The notes: generated from the letters alone by a model not told the origin. DNA of 64,000 nt from Microbacterium sp. LWH7-1.2 (GCF_038397755.1 NZ_CP151637.1:3534001-3598000); one strand, 5' to 3'. Numbered from the stretch's first letter, positions 36,564 to 45,890 are shown. Program-made: numbers and translations.

Positions 36564-36848
36564 GGCGTTTCGACTACGGGCGCTGGAGCGCCCTCCGCTC
36601 AACGACCGGCGATGTGTGTGCCGGTCGTTGAGCGAGCGCGCCCCCGCTTCCCGGTCGAGCGCGCGCGCCCCGTTTCCCGGTCGTTGAGCGAGCGCGGCCC
36701 CGTTTCCCGGTCGTTGAGCGAGCCTGCGAGTCGAAACGCGCGGGGGAACGCGGCCCCCTCCCGGTCGTTGAGCGAGCCTGCGAGTCGAAACGCGCGGGGG
36801 AACACGGCCCCCTCCCGGTCGTTGAGCGAGCTTGCGAGTCGAAACGCC
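36564..36848. repeat. Tandem GC-rich repeat array filling a 321-bp intergenic gap
   Basis: The gap between the convergent GH3 and PmoA-family genes has no gene. It holds repeats of CCGGTCGTTGAGCGAGC, often followed by (C/T)TGCGAGTCGAAACGC. Copies begin at 36621, 36677, 36707, 36761 and 36815, with a degenerate copy near 36651. The last three are spaced exactly 54 bp; 36677 to 36707 is 30 bp. An inverted copy (GGCGTTTCGACT...CTCAACGACCGG) opens the array at 36564. The core and both ends match the cluster inside GH95. Confidence 0.9.
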
Positions 36849-36872
36849 CTGAGCCCGGCGCAGGGCTCAGGG
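36847..36872. terminator. Hairpin at the end of the PmoA-family gene
   Basis: CCCTGAGCCC (36847-36856) and GGGCTCAGGG (36863-36872) form a perfect 10-bp stem with a 6-nt loop. It overlaps the stop codon of the minus-strand gene and would act after both convergent genes. Confidence 0.6.
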
Positions 36873-37781
36873 TGCGAGTTCCTCCGCCAGCGCCCGCGTC
36901 TCCTCGGGCGTCCACACCCGGTCGCCGAAGACGTGACGGTGTGTGAGCGACAGCTCGGCGCCCGCGGCCAGCACGACGTACTCGTCGAACGAGGGCGAGG
37001 GTGCCAGTACCGGGATCGGCTCGCTGCGGACGAACCAGCGGATCGGCGGCGCCCCTGTCGAGGTGCCCGCGAACGCGAGCACGGTGGCGCCGCCGTCCAC
37101 GTCGTCGTGCTGGCCCGAGAAGGCCACCCACGGCGCGACGCGGCCCATGACGCCTTCGTCGCCGGCGTCGTCGGGCAAGCCGCCCGCCAGGACCCGCCCG
37201 CCGGTCCAGGCACGCGGCATCCGCATCATGAGGCCGGTGTAGCCCGCGCCCGGTCGGCCCTCGGTCGTCGGGCTGCCGAGCTCGAGCCGGTGCCCCGACA
37301 CGTTGCGCAGCGTCGTCGAGAAGTCGAGCATCCAGAAGCCGCGGTCGGTGTCGACCCCGTGGAAGCGGTGCGTCCGGGTCTCGGCGAGCCACTCCTCGCC
37401 GCCCTGCGTGATCCACGTGAGCTCCTCGGTGAACGAGACCTCGCCTCCGGCGTCGGCGACCGTGGTGAAGCCGTCGTGGCGGATGGTGCCGACGTTGTCG
37501 AGGAGCGCGTAGTCGCCGTGCTCCGGCCGGTAGGTGTTGCCGCCCCAGAAGTTCTGGCCCGACACGTGGGTCCAGGTCATCTGCAGACCCTTGTGCCACC
37601 GGTGATCCCAGGGTCGGAAGCCCGTCAGCAGCCCGCCGTCGAGCGCTCGCAGCGGGTGCAGGAAGGGCTTCGGACCCTCGGAGATCGCCCCGCCGGGATC
37701 GAACGCGTAACGCGCGATCTCGACGCCGGCAGCGGTGACGGTCACGTCGGTCTCATCGAGGCGGAGAGTGAGGTCGGTCAC
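36867..37781 (-). CDS. PmoA-family (DUF6807) protein
   Basis: 304 residues from a GTG at 37781. The sequence fits the family annotated as PmoA/DUF6807 (PF14100): PFLHPLRALDGGLLTGFRPWDHRWHKGLQ, given here only as its PFLHPL and DHRWHKGL anchors, then GQNFWGGNTY, GMD-like GYTGLMMRMPR and FVRSEPIPVLAPS. Despite the name, no methane oxygenase function is established. Members are commonly found near Gfo/Idh/MocA and sugar catabolic genes. It would be cytosolic, with no signal peptide. It is convergent with the GH3 operon and might be a sugar-related accessory protein. Translation may be leaderless: CACAAT ends 6 nt before the start. Confidence 0.72.
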   Translation of the reverse strand: MTDLTLRLDETDVTVTAAGVEIARYAFDPGGAISEGPKPFLHPLRALDGGLLTGFRPWDHRWHKGLQMTWTHVSGQNFWGGNTYRPEHGDYALLDNVGTIRHDGFTTVADAGGEVSFTEELTWITQGGEEWLAETRTHRFHGVDTDRGFWMLDFSTTLRNVSGHRLELGSPTTEGRPGAGYTGLMMRMPRAWTGGRVLAGGLPDDAGDEGVMGRVAPWVAFSGQHDDVDGGATVLAFAGTSTGAPPIRWFVRSEPIPVLAPSPSFDEYVVLAAGAELSLTHRHVFGDRVWTPEETRALAEELAP

Positions 37782-37964
37782 CCTCCCATTGTGGGCCCAG
37801 AGCGGCGGAAAACGGTTGCCCCGCGAGATGCGGAGCGTAATTTACCGCTGTCGGGGCTCGAGCGGTAGAGGCATCCCCGCACGGACGGGCGGCGATAGCG
37901 TCTTGGTCATCTCACATGAGACCTCGCACCCCCCGCGGGGTCCACGAGACAGAAGGAGAGAGAC

Positions 37965-38246
37965 ATGCTCTGGACCATTCTCGGCCTGATCATCGTCGGC
38001 CTCATCGCCGGCCTCATCGCTCGTGCCATCATTCCTGGCAAGCAGAGCATGGGCATCCTGCTCACGATCGTCCTCGGAATCGTCGGCTCGTTCGTCGGCG
38101 GGTTCCTCGGCTTCCTGCTGTTCGGAAGCGACCCGAACGGTGGCTTCCTGCAGCCGTCGGGCATCATCGGCTCGATCCTCGGCTCGATCGTCGTGCTGGG
38201 CCTGTACGTGCTCTTCACGCGTCGCCGGGGTGTGAACCGCGCCTGA
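37965..38246 (+). CDS. GlsB/YeaQ/YmgE-family small membrane protein
   Basis: 93 residues, three hydrophobic segments rich in Gly and Ile. It begins MLWTILGLIIVGLIAGLIAR. The pattern ARxIxPG is present as ARAIIPGKQSMG, followed by GIVGSFVGGFLGFLLFG and a last helix, as in the transglycosylase-associated (Gly-zipper) family linked to general stress responses. AGAAGGAGAGAG lies just before the ATG. It is monocistronic, between the PmoA-family gene and a bidirectional hairpin. Confidence 0.9.
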   Translation: MLWTILGLIIVGLIAGLIARAIIPGKQSMGILLTIVLGIVGSFVGGFLGFLLFGSDPNGGFLQPSGIIGSILGSIVVLGLYVLFTRRRGVNRA

Positions 38247-38255
38247 CAGACACTT

Positions 38256-38293
38256 CGCCCGGATCCGTGCGCTCCCTCGCACGGGTCCGGGCG
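38256..38293. terminator. Bidirectional hairpin between glsB-like gene and pgm
   Basis: Arms 38256-38271 and 38278-38293 pair over 16 bp with one wobble; the loop is CTCCCT. It sits 9 nt after the small membrane protein stop and 18 nt from the convergent pgm stop. Confidence 0.75.
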
Positions 38294-38311
38294 CGTCTGT
38301 GCGCGGCGGCG

Positions 38312-39955
38312 TCAGGCGCCGGCGAGCGCCTGCGACACGACCTCGCGGGCCTGGGCCTGCACCTGAGCCAGGTGCTCGGGACCCCGAAGCGACTCGGCGT
38401 AGAGCTTGTACACGTCTTCCGTGCCCGACGGGCGCGCGGCGAACCACGCGTGCTCGGTCTGCACCTTGAGGCCCCCGATCGCGGCCCCGTTTCCCGGCGC
38501 GTGGGAGAGCTTCGCGGTGATCGGTTCGCCGGCGAGCTCGGTCGCCGTCACGGCTTCGGGGGCGAGCTTGCCGAGCGCAGCCTTCTGCGCGGGGGAGGCG
38601 GGGGCATCCACGCGCTGGTAGGCCGAGGCGCCGAACTCGGCCTCGAGCTCGGCATAGCGCTGCGACGGCGTCTTGCCGGTGACCGCGAGGATCTCGGCCG
38701 CCAGCAGGCACAGCAGGATGCCGTCCTTGTCGGTGGTCCACACCGAGCCGTCCTTGCGCAGGAACGAGGCGCCCGCCGACTCCTCGCCGCCGAAGGCCAC
38801 CGATCCGTCCAGCAGTCCGGGAACGAACCACTTGAACCCGACGGGAACCTCGAGCAGCTCGCGGCCGAGCGATGCGGCCACGCGGTCGATGATCATCGAG
38901 CTGACGAGGGTCTTGCCGACCGCAGCATCCGCCGGCCAATCCGGCCGGTGCGAGTACAGGTAGTCGATCGCGACGGCGAGGTAGTGGTTCGGGTTCATCA
39001 GCCCGGCGTCAGGCGTGACGATGCCGTGCCGGTCGGCGTCGGCGTCGTTGCCGGTGAGGATGTCGTACTCCTCGCGGCGGCCGATCAGCCCGGCCATCGC
39101 CGACGGCGACGACGGGTCCATCCGGATCTTCTCGTCCCAGTCGAGGGTCATGAACCGCCACGTCGGGTCGACGTCGGGGTTCACGACCGTGAGGTCGAGG
39201 CCGTGCACCTCGGCGATGAGCGCCCAGTACTCGACCGACGCGCCGCCCAGCGGGTCGGCGCCGATGCGCACGCCCGCGGAGCGGATCGCGTCGACGTCGA
39301 TGATGTTCGCGAGGTCGCGCACGTACGCGTCCCGGAAGTCGTACTGCCCCAGCGTGTCGGCGTCGAGGTCCTTGAATGGGGTGCGCGCGACGCCTTCGAG
39401 GCCGGCGGCGATGAGCTCGTTCGCCCGGTTCGCGATCCAGCCCGTCGCGTCGGTGTCGGCGGGACCGCCGTTCGGCGGGTTGTACTTGAAGCCGCCGTCG
39501 CGCGGCGGGTTGTGGCTGGGCGTCACGACGATGCCGTCCGAGCGGGTCGGGTCCGCGGCATCCTTCCCGCGGTTGTGCGTCAGGATCGCGTGGCTGAGCG
39601 CGGGAGTCGGCACCCACGAGTCGCGCGAGTCGACCCGCACGTCGACGCCGTTGGCGACGAGCACCTCGATGGCGCTGCGCTCGGCCGGCAGTGACAGGCC
39701 GTGCGTGTCGCGCCCGAGGAACAGCGGCCCCTCGATGCCCTGCGCCTTGCGGTAGTCGACGATCGCCTGCGTCGTGGCGAGGATGTGGGTCTCGTTGAAG
39801 CTGGCCGACAGCGACGAGCCGCGGTGACCGCTCGTCCCGAACGCGACGCGCTGCTCGGGAACCGAGGGATCTGGCTTGATGTCGTAATAAGCGGCGATCA
39901 GCTCATCGATGTCGATGAGGTCGGATGCTTCGGCCGGTTGTCCTGCGCGAGTCAT
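38312..39955 (-). CDS. pgm: Phosphoglucomutase (alpha-D-glucose-phosphate-specific)
   Basis: Interconverts glucose 1-phosphate and glucose 6-phosphate. 547 residues from the ATG at 39955. Signature sites in order: substrate entry [10 protein letters not shown], active-site serine loop [12 protein letters not shown], metal loop [13 protein letters not shown], sugar-specificity loop [10 protein letters not shown] and phosphate-binding [10 protein letters not shown] near the C-terminus. The length agrees with the bacterial enzyme. A -10-like CAGACT lies 7 nt before the ATG, so the message may be leaderless. Confidence 0.95.
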   Translation of the reverse strand: MTRAGQPAEASDLIDIDELIAAYYDIKPDPSVPEQRVAFGTSGHRGSSLSASFNETHILATTQAIVDYRKAQGIEGPLFLGRDTHGLSLPAERSAIEVLVANGVDVRVDSRDSWVPTPALSHAILTHNRGKDAADPTRSDGIVVTPSHNPPRDGGFKYNPPNGGPADTDATGWIANRANELIAAGLEGVARTPFKDLDADTLGQYDFRDAYVRDLANIIDVDAIRSAGVRIGADPLGGASVEYWALIAEVHGLDLTVVNPDVDPTWRFMTLDWDEKIRMDPSSPSAMAGLIGRREEYDILTGNDADADRHGIVTPDAGLMNPNHYLAVAIDYLYSHRPDWPADAAVGKTLVSSMIIDRVAASLGRELLEVPVGFKWFVPGLLDGSVAFGGEESAGASFLRKDGSVWTTDKDGILLCLLAAEILAVTGKTPSQRYAELEAEFGASAYQRVDAPASPAQKAALGKLAPEAVTATELAGEPITAKLSHAPGNGAAIGGLKVQTEHAWFAARPSGTEDVYKLYAESLRGPEHLAQVQAQAREVVSQALAGA

Positions 39956-40146
39956 GCGTCCCAGTCTGCCTGTCCTCGGCTCGCCGTGCACGGTCCGTGA
40001 CGCCCCGCCGCGGACCGCGATTCAGGATGCGCGCACGCCGCGCCCGGGCGCACCCGCGGAATTCCGCGGGTGCCGCCGATGGCGCCGGGCGTCCGTCCTG
40101 AGTTACGGGCGGACTCGGGTAGCGGAGGCGGCTCGCGGCGCGGGGC

Positions 40147-40160
40147 TAGGCTGGCACGCG
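40147..40160 (+). promoter_or_regulatory. Likely leaderless promoter of pheA
   Basis: TAGGCT (40147-40152) ends 7 nt before the GTG start at 40160. No ribosome-binding site lies between, so transcription probably starts at or next to the start codon. No other feature is seen in the 204-bp divergent gap from pgm. Confidence 0.5.
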
Positions 40161-41140
40161 TGACTTCCGAGGTCGCCTCCGCCGAGGCATCCGTTCCCGT
40201 TCGCCGCACGTACAGCTACCTGGGCCCCGCGGGCACGTTCACCGAGGCGGCGCTCGCCCAGGTGCCGGAGGCGCGCGGCCAGGAGTGGAGGCCGGTGCGC
40301 AACGTGGGCGAGGCGCTCGCCGACGTCGTCGAGGGGCGCTCCGACGCCGCGATGATCGCGATCGAGAACTCCGTCGACGGCGGCGTGTCGACGGCCCAGG
40401 ACGCTCTCGCGACGGTGCCGGGACTGCGCATCGTCGGGGAGTATCTCGTGCCGGTCGAGTTCGTCCTCGTCGCACGCCCCGGTGCGCGTCTCCAGGACGT
40501 CTCCCTCATCGCCGCGCACCCGGTCGCCTACGCGCAGTGCCTCCAGTGGCTCTCGGGCATGCTGCCGGCCCACGCGCACGTGCCGGCCGCGAGCAACGTC
40601 GCGAGCGCGATGGGGCTGCTCGATGGTTCGAGCGACGCGGATGCCGCGATCGCCCCTCCCGGGATCCTCGAGCACCATCAGCTCGAGCTGCTGGCCTCGA
40701 ACATCGGCGACAACCCCAACGCGGTCACCCGGTTCGTCCTGGTGAGCCGCACCGTCGTGCCGCCGCCCCCGACCGGCGCCGACAAGACCTCGCTCATCGT
40801 CGAGCTGCCCGACGACCACCCCGGTGCGCTCCTCGAGATGCTCGAGCAGTTCGCCACCCGCGGCATCAACCTGTCGCTCCTGGCCTCCCGCCCCATCGGC
40901 GACGAGCTGGGCCGCTACCGCTTCGTCGTCGACGCCGATGGGCACCTCGAGGACGAGCGCATGGCCGACGCCCTCATGGGGCTGCGCCGCTTCAGCCCGC
41001 GCGTGACTTTCCTCGGGTCGTACCCGCGCGCCGACCGCGCCGTCGTGCGCTACCCCGAGCGCTACGCCGACGACGTCTTCGTCGAGGCACGGGACTGGCT
41101 GCGGGGGCTCATCTCCGGGGAACCCGAAGTCCAGGACTGA
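40160..41140 (+). CDS. pheA: Prephenate dehydratase
   Basis: Converts prephenate to phenylpyruvate for phenylalanine synthesis. 326 residues from the GTG at 40160, chosen because TAGGCT lies 7 nt upstream; reading further upstream gives Arg/Gly-rich non-homologous sequence. The catalytic domain starts YSYLGPAGTFTEAAL and carries IAIENSVDGGV and the TRF motif (AVTRFVLVSR) needed for activity. The C-terminal ACT domain shows GALLEMLEQFATRGINL with the LASRP loop for phenylalanine feedback. It is monocistronic and nearly abuts the convergent LLM gene (12 bp). Confidence 0.94.
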   Translation: MTSEVASAEASVPVRRTYSYLGPAGTFTEAALAQVPEARGQEWRPVRNVGEALADVVEGRSDAAMIAIENSVDGGVSTAQDALATVPGLRIVGEYLVPVEFVLVARPGARLQDVSLIAAHPVAYAQCLQWLSGMLPAHAHVPAASNVASAMGLLDGSSDADAAIAPPGILEHHQLELLASNIGDNPNAVTRFVLVSRTVVPPPPTGADKTSLIVELPDDHPGALLEMLEQFATRGINLSLLASRPIGDELGRYRFVVDADGHLEDERMADALMGLRRFSPRVTFLGSYPRADRAVVRYPERYADDVFVEARDWLRGLISGEPEVQD

Positions 41141-41152
41141 CGAGCGCCGCGC

Positions 41153-42217
41153 TCAGAGTCCCAGCTCGGCGGCGAGCAGCTCCAGCGTCTGCAGGCGTCC
41201 GGGGGCGGCATCCATCGGCTCGGCCTCGTACGAGCCGGCGATCGGGGAGATCATCACCTCGTCGACGCCGTGCTGCGTGGCGAAGGAGCGGAGATCGGAT
41301 GCTACGGCCGCCGCCGTGCCGACGAGCCACTTCGCGCGGGCCGACGCCATGAACGTGTCGCCCAGGCCGGCGAAGTCGGCCGCGTTCGCGAGGGAGTGCT
41401 CCACCGTCTCCAGCGGGACGAGGGGTCTGTTGGTGCGCAGTCGTGCCGTCATGCGGAGGTTGGGCAGCGCGCGGGCTTCGGCCTCCTCTTGCGTGGGTGC
41501 GGCCAGCACGTTCGCGGTCAGGAAGGTGCGCGGGGCGTCGAGAACCTCTGACGCCACGAACGCCGAGCGGTAGAGCTCGAGGGCGCGCTCGAGGCCCTCG
41601 CCCGAGAAGTGGTTGGCGAACACGTACGGCAGGCCGAGCGACGCGGCGAGCTGCGCGGAGTAGTCGCTCGACCCCAGCAGCCACACCTCGGGTGTGGTCG
41701 TCGCCGCGGGAGTCGCGTGCACGTCATACGTGCCACCCGACGTGAAGCGCAGCGACGCGCCGTCCGGTGCGACGAGCGAAAGGATGTCGCGCACGTGGTC
41801 GGGGAACCGCTCGACGTCGCTCGTGGTGCCGCTCTGCCGCAGCAGCTGCGTGATCACCGGATCCGACCCCGGTGCGCGCCCGAGGCCGAGATCGATGCGC
41901 CCGGGAGCGAGCGCCTCGAGGGCCGCGAACTGCTCGGCGACCACCAGCGGGGAGTGGTTCGGCAGCATGACGCCGCCCGACCCCAGCCGGATGCGCGACG
42001 TCCGCGCGGCGGCCGCCGCCGCCAGCACCGGCGGCGTGGTCGAGGCGACGGCCGGCATGTTGTGGTGCTCGGCGAACCAGTACCGGCGATAGCCGAGCCG
42101 ATCCGCCGCATCCACGACGGACAGGGATGCTGCGACCGCCTGCGCGCTCGTCTGCCCGGTGCGCACCGGAACGAGGTCGAGAACGGACAGGGCCGGGGCG
42201 GGGGTCGCAGTGCTCAT
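41153..42217 (-). CDS. LLM-class flavin-dependent oxidoreductase
   Basis: Luciferase-like monooxygenase family with TIM-barrel fold, 354 residues from the ATG at 42217. Typical blocks are GYRRYWFAEHHNMPAVAS, TSRIRLGSGGVMLPNHSPLVVAEQFAAL and RIDLGLGRAPGSDP, near-diagnostic for the MsnO8/YhbW-like group. The flavin (FMN or F420) and substrate are unknown. It is on the same strand as the F420-reductase-like gene 76 bp upstream, which makes an F420 link possible but unproven. Confidence 0.9.
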   Translation of the reverse strand: MSTATPAPALSVLDLVPVRTGQTSAQAVAASLSVVDAADRLGYRRYWFAEHHNMPAVASTTPPVLAAAAAARTSRIRLGSGGVMLPNHSPLVVAEQFAALEALAPGRIDLGLGRAPGSDPVITQLLRQSGTTSDVERFPDHVRDILSLVAPDGASLRFTSGGTYDVHATPAATTTPEVWLLGSSDYSAQLAASLGLPYVFANHFSGEGLERALELYRSAFVASEVLDAPRTFLTANVLAAPTQEEAEARALPNLRMTARLRTNRPLVPLETVEHSLANAADFAGLGDTFMASARAKWLVGTAAAVASDLRSFATQHGVDEVMISPIAGSYEAEPMDAAPGRLQTLELLAAELGL

Positions 42218-42293
42218 CGTCGTCTGCAACCACGCGCCCCGGCGTCCGCATTCCGCATTCGGACTCATTCGCCGGATCCGCGGTGAGGGGGCG

Positions 42294-42935
42294 TCAGGGC
42301 AGGCGGTTCGCCTTCGCGAGGTTCTCGCGCAGTTCGTCGGCGGTCTGCGCGACGACGTAGGCGGGGCGGTCGCGCTCGAGACGCCACGATTCGCTCAGCG
42401 GACCCGCGCTCACGGTGTCGAAACCCAGCGCGTCGTAGACGCCGGTGACGAACTCGATGGCCTCGGGGTCGTCGCTCGCGGTGCCGAGCGCACGGCGCCG
42501 CGGGTCTCCCGCGGCGAGACCGCCCGCGTTGATGTCGGACGCGAAGAGGTGATTGAAGGCCTTGACGACCTTCGACCCCGGCAGGTGCTGCTGAAGGAGT
42601 CCGGAGGTCGTGGCCTCGCCGCGGTCGAGAGCGTCGACGTGGCCGTCGCGCTCGAAGTAGTAGTTGTTCGTGTCGAGGACGATCTTCCCGGCGAGCGGCT
42701 CGACGGGAACGTCCTTCAGCGCCTTGAGCGGCACCGTCACCACGGCGATGTCCGCCGCTGCGGCCGCTCCGACGGCGGTCGCCGCACGGACATTCGGGCC
42801 GAGGTCGTCGACGAGTCCGGCGAGGCTCTCCGGTCCGCGCGAGTTCGAGATCACGACGTCGTAGCCGAGTCCCGAGAAGGCGCGGGCGAGCGCGCTGCCG
42901 ATGTGTCCTGCACCGATGATTCCGATCGTGGTCAT
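42294..42935 (-). CDS. NADPH-dependent F420 reductase-like protein
   Basis: 213 residues from the ATG at 42935. The N-terminal Rossmann fold has IGIIGAGHIGSALARAF, then ISNSRGPESL, the NADP-phosphate-binding pattern of F420H2:NADP oxidoreductases. VLDTNNYYFERDG, VKAFNHLFASDI and a C-terminal helical part follow. It would transfer hydride between NADPH and F420 or act on a related substrate. Many homologues in F420-producing actinobacteria are annotated only as NADPH-dependent F420 reductase or NAD(P)-binding protein. Confidence 0.82.
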   Translation of the reverse strand: MTTIGIIGAGHIGSALARAFSGLGYDVVISNSRGPESLAGLVDDLGPNVRAATAVGAAAAADIAVVTVPLKALKDVPVEPLAGKIVLDTNNYYFERDGHVDALDRGEATTSGLLQQHLPGSKVVKAFNHLFASDINAGGLAAGDPRRRALGTASDDPEAIEFVTGVYDALGFDTVSAGPLSESWRLERDRPAYVVAQTADELRENLAKANRLP

Positions 42936-43003
42936 GACGGGGCGCAACCGCGGGGCGCAGCATCCCATTCCGCACTTCCGTCACAGGACGACATCCGCCG
43001 GCC

Positions 43004-44359
43004 TCAGGAGCGGGCGGCCCGCTTGACATGCTCGTAGGCGGCCAGGGCGGCCTTGCGCGTATCACCGAGGTCGACGAGAGGCTCGGGAGCGTCCTCGCCC
43101 AGCGTGTCGGGAGCCCACTCGCGCACGTAGTGCCCGTCGCCGTCGAACTTCTTCGCCTGCAGGTCGGGATTGAAGATGCGGAAGTACGGCGCCGCGTCGG
43201 CGCCCGAGCCGGCGACCCACTGCCAGTTGAACGGGTTGCTGGCCTCGTCCGCGTCCACGAGCGTGTCCCAGAACCATTCCTCGCCACGCCGCCAGTCGAT
43301 GAGCAGGTTCTTGACGAGGAAGGATGCCGTCACCATCCGCACGCGGTTGTGCATGTAGCCGGTCGTCCAGAGCTCCCGCATCCCCGCGTCGACGAACGGG
43401 ACGCCCGTGCGGCCCCGCTGCCATGCCTCGAGGTGCGTCGGCTTCAGCCGAGGCCACGGGAACGCGTCGAACTCGGGCCGGAGGTTCTGCGTCGCGAGCT
43501 GCGGGAAGTGGAACAGCGTGTGCCACGCGAATTCGCGCCAGCCCAGCTCCGAGAGGAACCGGCCCCCGTGCCCGGCCTGGACCGTGTCGTGCCACACGGT
43601 GAAGGGGCTGACCTCGCCCCAGCGCAACCGCGGCGACAGCAGCGACGTCGCGCCGGCCGCGGGCTCGTCGCGCGCCCGGTCGTACGCGGCGAGGTCGTCG
43701 TCGAGGAACTCCCGCAGACGCCGCCGGGCCGCGGGTTCGCCCGGCTCCCACGCCTCGCGCAGCCCACCCGCCCAGTCCGGGTTGCGGGGGAGCAATCCCC
43801 AGTCGTCGAGGGAATCGGATGCTGCGCCCCGCCGCGCGCGGTCGACCTCACGCGGCTCGGGCAACGGTGCCCGGGGCGACTGCAGCGCGAGGCACGCGCG
43901 CCAGAACGGCGTGAACACCGAGAAGTGCGTGCCGCCACCCGTCTTCACCGTCCAGGGCTCGAACAGCAGCGACCCGGCGAAGGAGGCGACCTCGACGCCG
44001 TCGTCCCGCAGCCGCGCCTTGAGGGCCGCGTCGATCTCGCGCTCGGGCCCCCCGTACCGCCGGTTCCAGAAGACGGCGCCGGCTGCCGCATCCGTCACGA
44101 GATCGCTCACCACGCGCGCGGCCGGGCCGCGCCGCAGGACGAGGGCCGCGCCGCGCTCGCGCAGCCGATCGCCGAGGGAGGCGAGCGAGTGGTGCAGCCA
44201 CCAGCGGGCGGCGCCGCCGAGAGGCCGGATTCCCGGCGACTGCTCGTCGAGCACGTAGAGCGCGATGATCGGCTCGCCACGGTCGATCGCTGCGCGCAGC
44301 GCGGGGTTGTCGGCGAGGCGGAGGTCATCGCGAAACCACACGATCGACGGGCTGGCCAT
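43004..44359 (-). CDS. phrB: Deoxyribodipyrimidine photolyase
   Basis: Light-driven repair of cyclobutane pyrimidine dimers. 451 residues from the ATG at 44359 with GAGG upstream. The N-terminal photolyase domain starts IVWFRDDLRLADNPAL. The FAD-binding domain has WGEVSPFTVW, GWREFAWHTLFHFP, GVPFVDAGMRELWTTGYMHNR and the Trp-rich FNWQWVAGSGADAAPYFRIF, all standard class I CPD photolyase features. It is alone on the minus strand, between the F420-reductase-like and lipid-kinase genes. Confidence 0.94.
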   Translation of the reverse strand: MASPSIVWFRDDLRLADNPALRAAIDRGEPIIALYVLDEQSPGIRPLGGAARWWLHHSLASLGDRLRERGAALVLRRGPAARVVSDLVTDAAAGAVFWNRRYGGPEREIDAALKARLRDDGVEVASFAGSLLFEPWTVKTGGGTHFSVFTPFWRACLALQSPRAPLPEPREVDRARRGAASDSLDDWGLLPRNPDWAGGLREAWEPGEPAARRRLREFLDDDLAAYDRARDEPAAGATSLLSPRLRWGEVSPFTVWHDTVQAGHGGRFLSELGWREFAWHTLFHFPQLATQNLRPEFDAFPWPRLKPTHLEAWQRGRTGVPFVDAGMRELWTTGYMHNRVRMVTASFLVKNLLIDWRRGEEWFWDTLVDADEASNPFNWQWVAGSGADAAPYFRIFNPDLQAKKFDGDGHYVREWAPDTLGEDAPEPLVDLGDTRKAALAAYEHVKRAARS

Positions 44360-44425
44360 GGGTTCATCCTCGCCCGTCGTCGCTGCGCGCGACCGGCATT
44401 GACAGGCGGGCGCGCACCTGCCTCG

Positions 44426-45793
44426 TCAGAGGCCGTCGGTGGTGTGACCCTTGGGGACGACGACACGGAGCGCCGAAGCCTCGACCCGGGTCTTGACCGA
44501 GAGGGCCTCGCCGAACTCGTCGCCGTCCAGCTGGACGGGACGCGCCTCGTGCGTCGCGAGCTCGATGCCCGCGCCGCGGGAGTAGACGACCGCGTTGTCC
44601 TTCGTGCGCAGCGACAGCACCCGGCGCCCGGCGCGGAAGCGGCGGAGGAAGCTGTTGTCCCACGCGACGCGACGCCACACGAAGAGCCAGCCGAACGGGC
44701 CTTTGGGCTGGAAGATCACGATGTCGAGCGCACCGTCGGCGACGGAGGCCTCCGGGATGAGGTCGAGGCCGGCCGGGAGCTTGCCGCAGTTCGCGAACAG
44801 CACGCTCTGCACCCGCGACGAGTGCAGCCGGTGCCCGGGCAGCTCGTACACGACGCGGAACGGCTTGGCGGCCGGAAGCGACCGGGCGGCCCCGTCGACG
44901 TAGGCGACCCAGCCCACGGTCTTCTTCAGCTGTGGGTTGGTGTTGGCGATCATCGCGGCGTCCAGGCCGATGCCGCCCATCACCACGAACGCGTGCTCGG
45001 CGGTGGTTCCGTCCGGGCGGGCGAGCTCCGTCCAGCCGACGTCGATCGACAGCTCATCGCCGTCGAAGACGGCGCGGATCATCGTCTCCGGCTCGGCGAG
45101 CGGCAGCTTGAGGTTGCGGGCGAGCAGGTTGCCGGTGCCGCTGGGCACGATGGCCAACGGCACCCCCGAGCCGCTCATCGCCTCCGACACCGCACGCACG
45201 GTGCCGTCGCCGCCGGCGACGAGCACCGTGTCGACGCCTTCTTCGAGCGCCTCGCGGGTCACGTCGTCGCCGAGGTCGTCGACGGTCGTCTCGTAGAAGA
45301 GAGGTTCCGACCAGCCGGCTTCGGCCGCGAGCCGGGTGACCGTGTCCCGCAGGGTCGCGGCATCGACCTTGATCGGGTTGTAGACGAGCGCGGCCTTCGG
45401 GGTGGGGCGGCCGCTGCTCTCCATGGGCCGCGTCTCGCCCTCGGGACCGACGCGGCGGGCGCGTCCGCCCTCGTCGTCGGTGGTGTCGGATCCGATGTCA
45501 TCGGGTTCACGGATGATGTGGTCGGGCTCGGCGGCCTTCTGGGGATCCGGGGCTTCCGCCTCCCTGTCGGAGGCGGCGGGCGCGGGGTCATCCGCGGAGG
45601 AAGGGGCGGCAGCATCCGTCCCCTCCGCCGTCACGTCAGCGAGGTCGAGCTCGGAAGTCGATGGCCCATCGGCGTAGATGGCATCAGCCGGGTGCGGATT
45701 CAGGTCGGTCGGGATCTCGCCGGTGGGAACATCGTCGACAGGACCGTCGCCGCCGCTGGGAAGGTCTTCGCCCGATCCGGATGCCGCCGCCAT
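44426..45793 (-). CDS. Diacylglycerol kinase-family lipid kinase with long acidic N-terminus
   Basis: 455 residues from the ATG at 45793. Residues 1-125 are acidic, Asp/Glu/Ala/Pro-rich and probably disordered. The catalytic domain begins at about 130 (ALVYNPIKVDA) and has VLVAGGDGTVRAV and PSGTGNLLARNL, the nucleotide-binding motifs of DagK/YegS-type lipid kinases. The extension is unusual; a start at the internal ATG before ESSGRPTPKAAL (about residue 125) would give a standard-size protein. I kept the long form because a -10 box (TAATCT) ends 7 nt before its ATG. The lipid substrate is not determined. Confidence 0.88.
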   Translation of the reverse strand: MAAASGSGEDLPSGGDGPVDDVPTGEIPTDLNPHPADAIYADGPSTSELDLADVTAEGTDAAAPSSADDPAPAASDREAEAPDPQKAAEPDHIIREPDDIGSDTTDDEGGRARRVGPEGETRPMESSGRPTPKAALVYNPIKVDAATLRDTVTRLAAEAGWSEPLFYETTVDDLGDDVTREALEEGVDTVLVAGGDGTVRAVSEAMSGSGVPLAIVPSGTGNLLARNLKLPLAEPETMIRAVFDGDELSIDVGWTELARPDGTTAEHAFVVMGGIGLDAAMIANTNPQLKKTVGWVAYVDGAARSLPAAKPFRVVYELPGHRLHSSRVQSVLFANCGKLPAGLDLIPEASVADGALDIVIFQPKGPFGWLFVWRRVAWDNSFLRRFRAGRRVLSLRTKDNAVVYSRGAGIELATHEARPVQLDGDEFGEALSVKTRVEASALRVVVPKGHTTDGL

Positions 45794-45890
45794 GAGGTAC
45801 AGATTAGGACCCGAATCGCCCGGCGGGAGCATCCGCCGTGGGGCTTGACAGTCCGGGTGTCCGCTTGCGGGCGCCGACTAAGCTTGCAGG
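45794..45890. promoter_or_regulatory. Divergent leaderless-type promoters (lipid kinase / serS)
   Basis: On the minus strand TAATCT (45806-45801) ends 7 nt before the kinase ATG. On the plus strand TAAGCT (45879-45884) ends 6 nt before the serS GTG. Neither start has a ribosome-binding site. A TTGACA occurs at 45845-45850, but too far from TAAGCT for normal spacing. Confidence 0.5.

Noticed and set aside
36867..37781. PmoA-family protein as part of a methane monooxygenase
   Set aside because: The name is historical. No other pmo or amo genes are present, and the neighbours are sugar genes.
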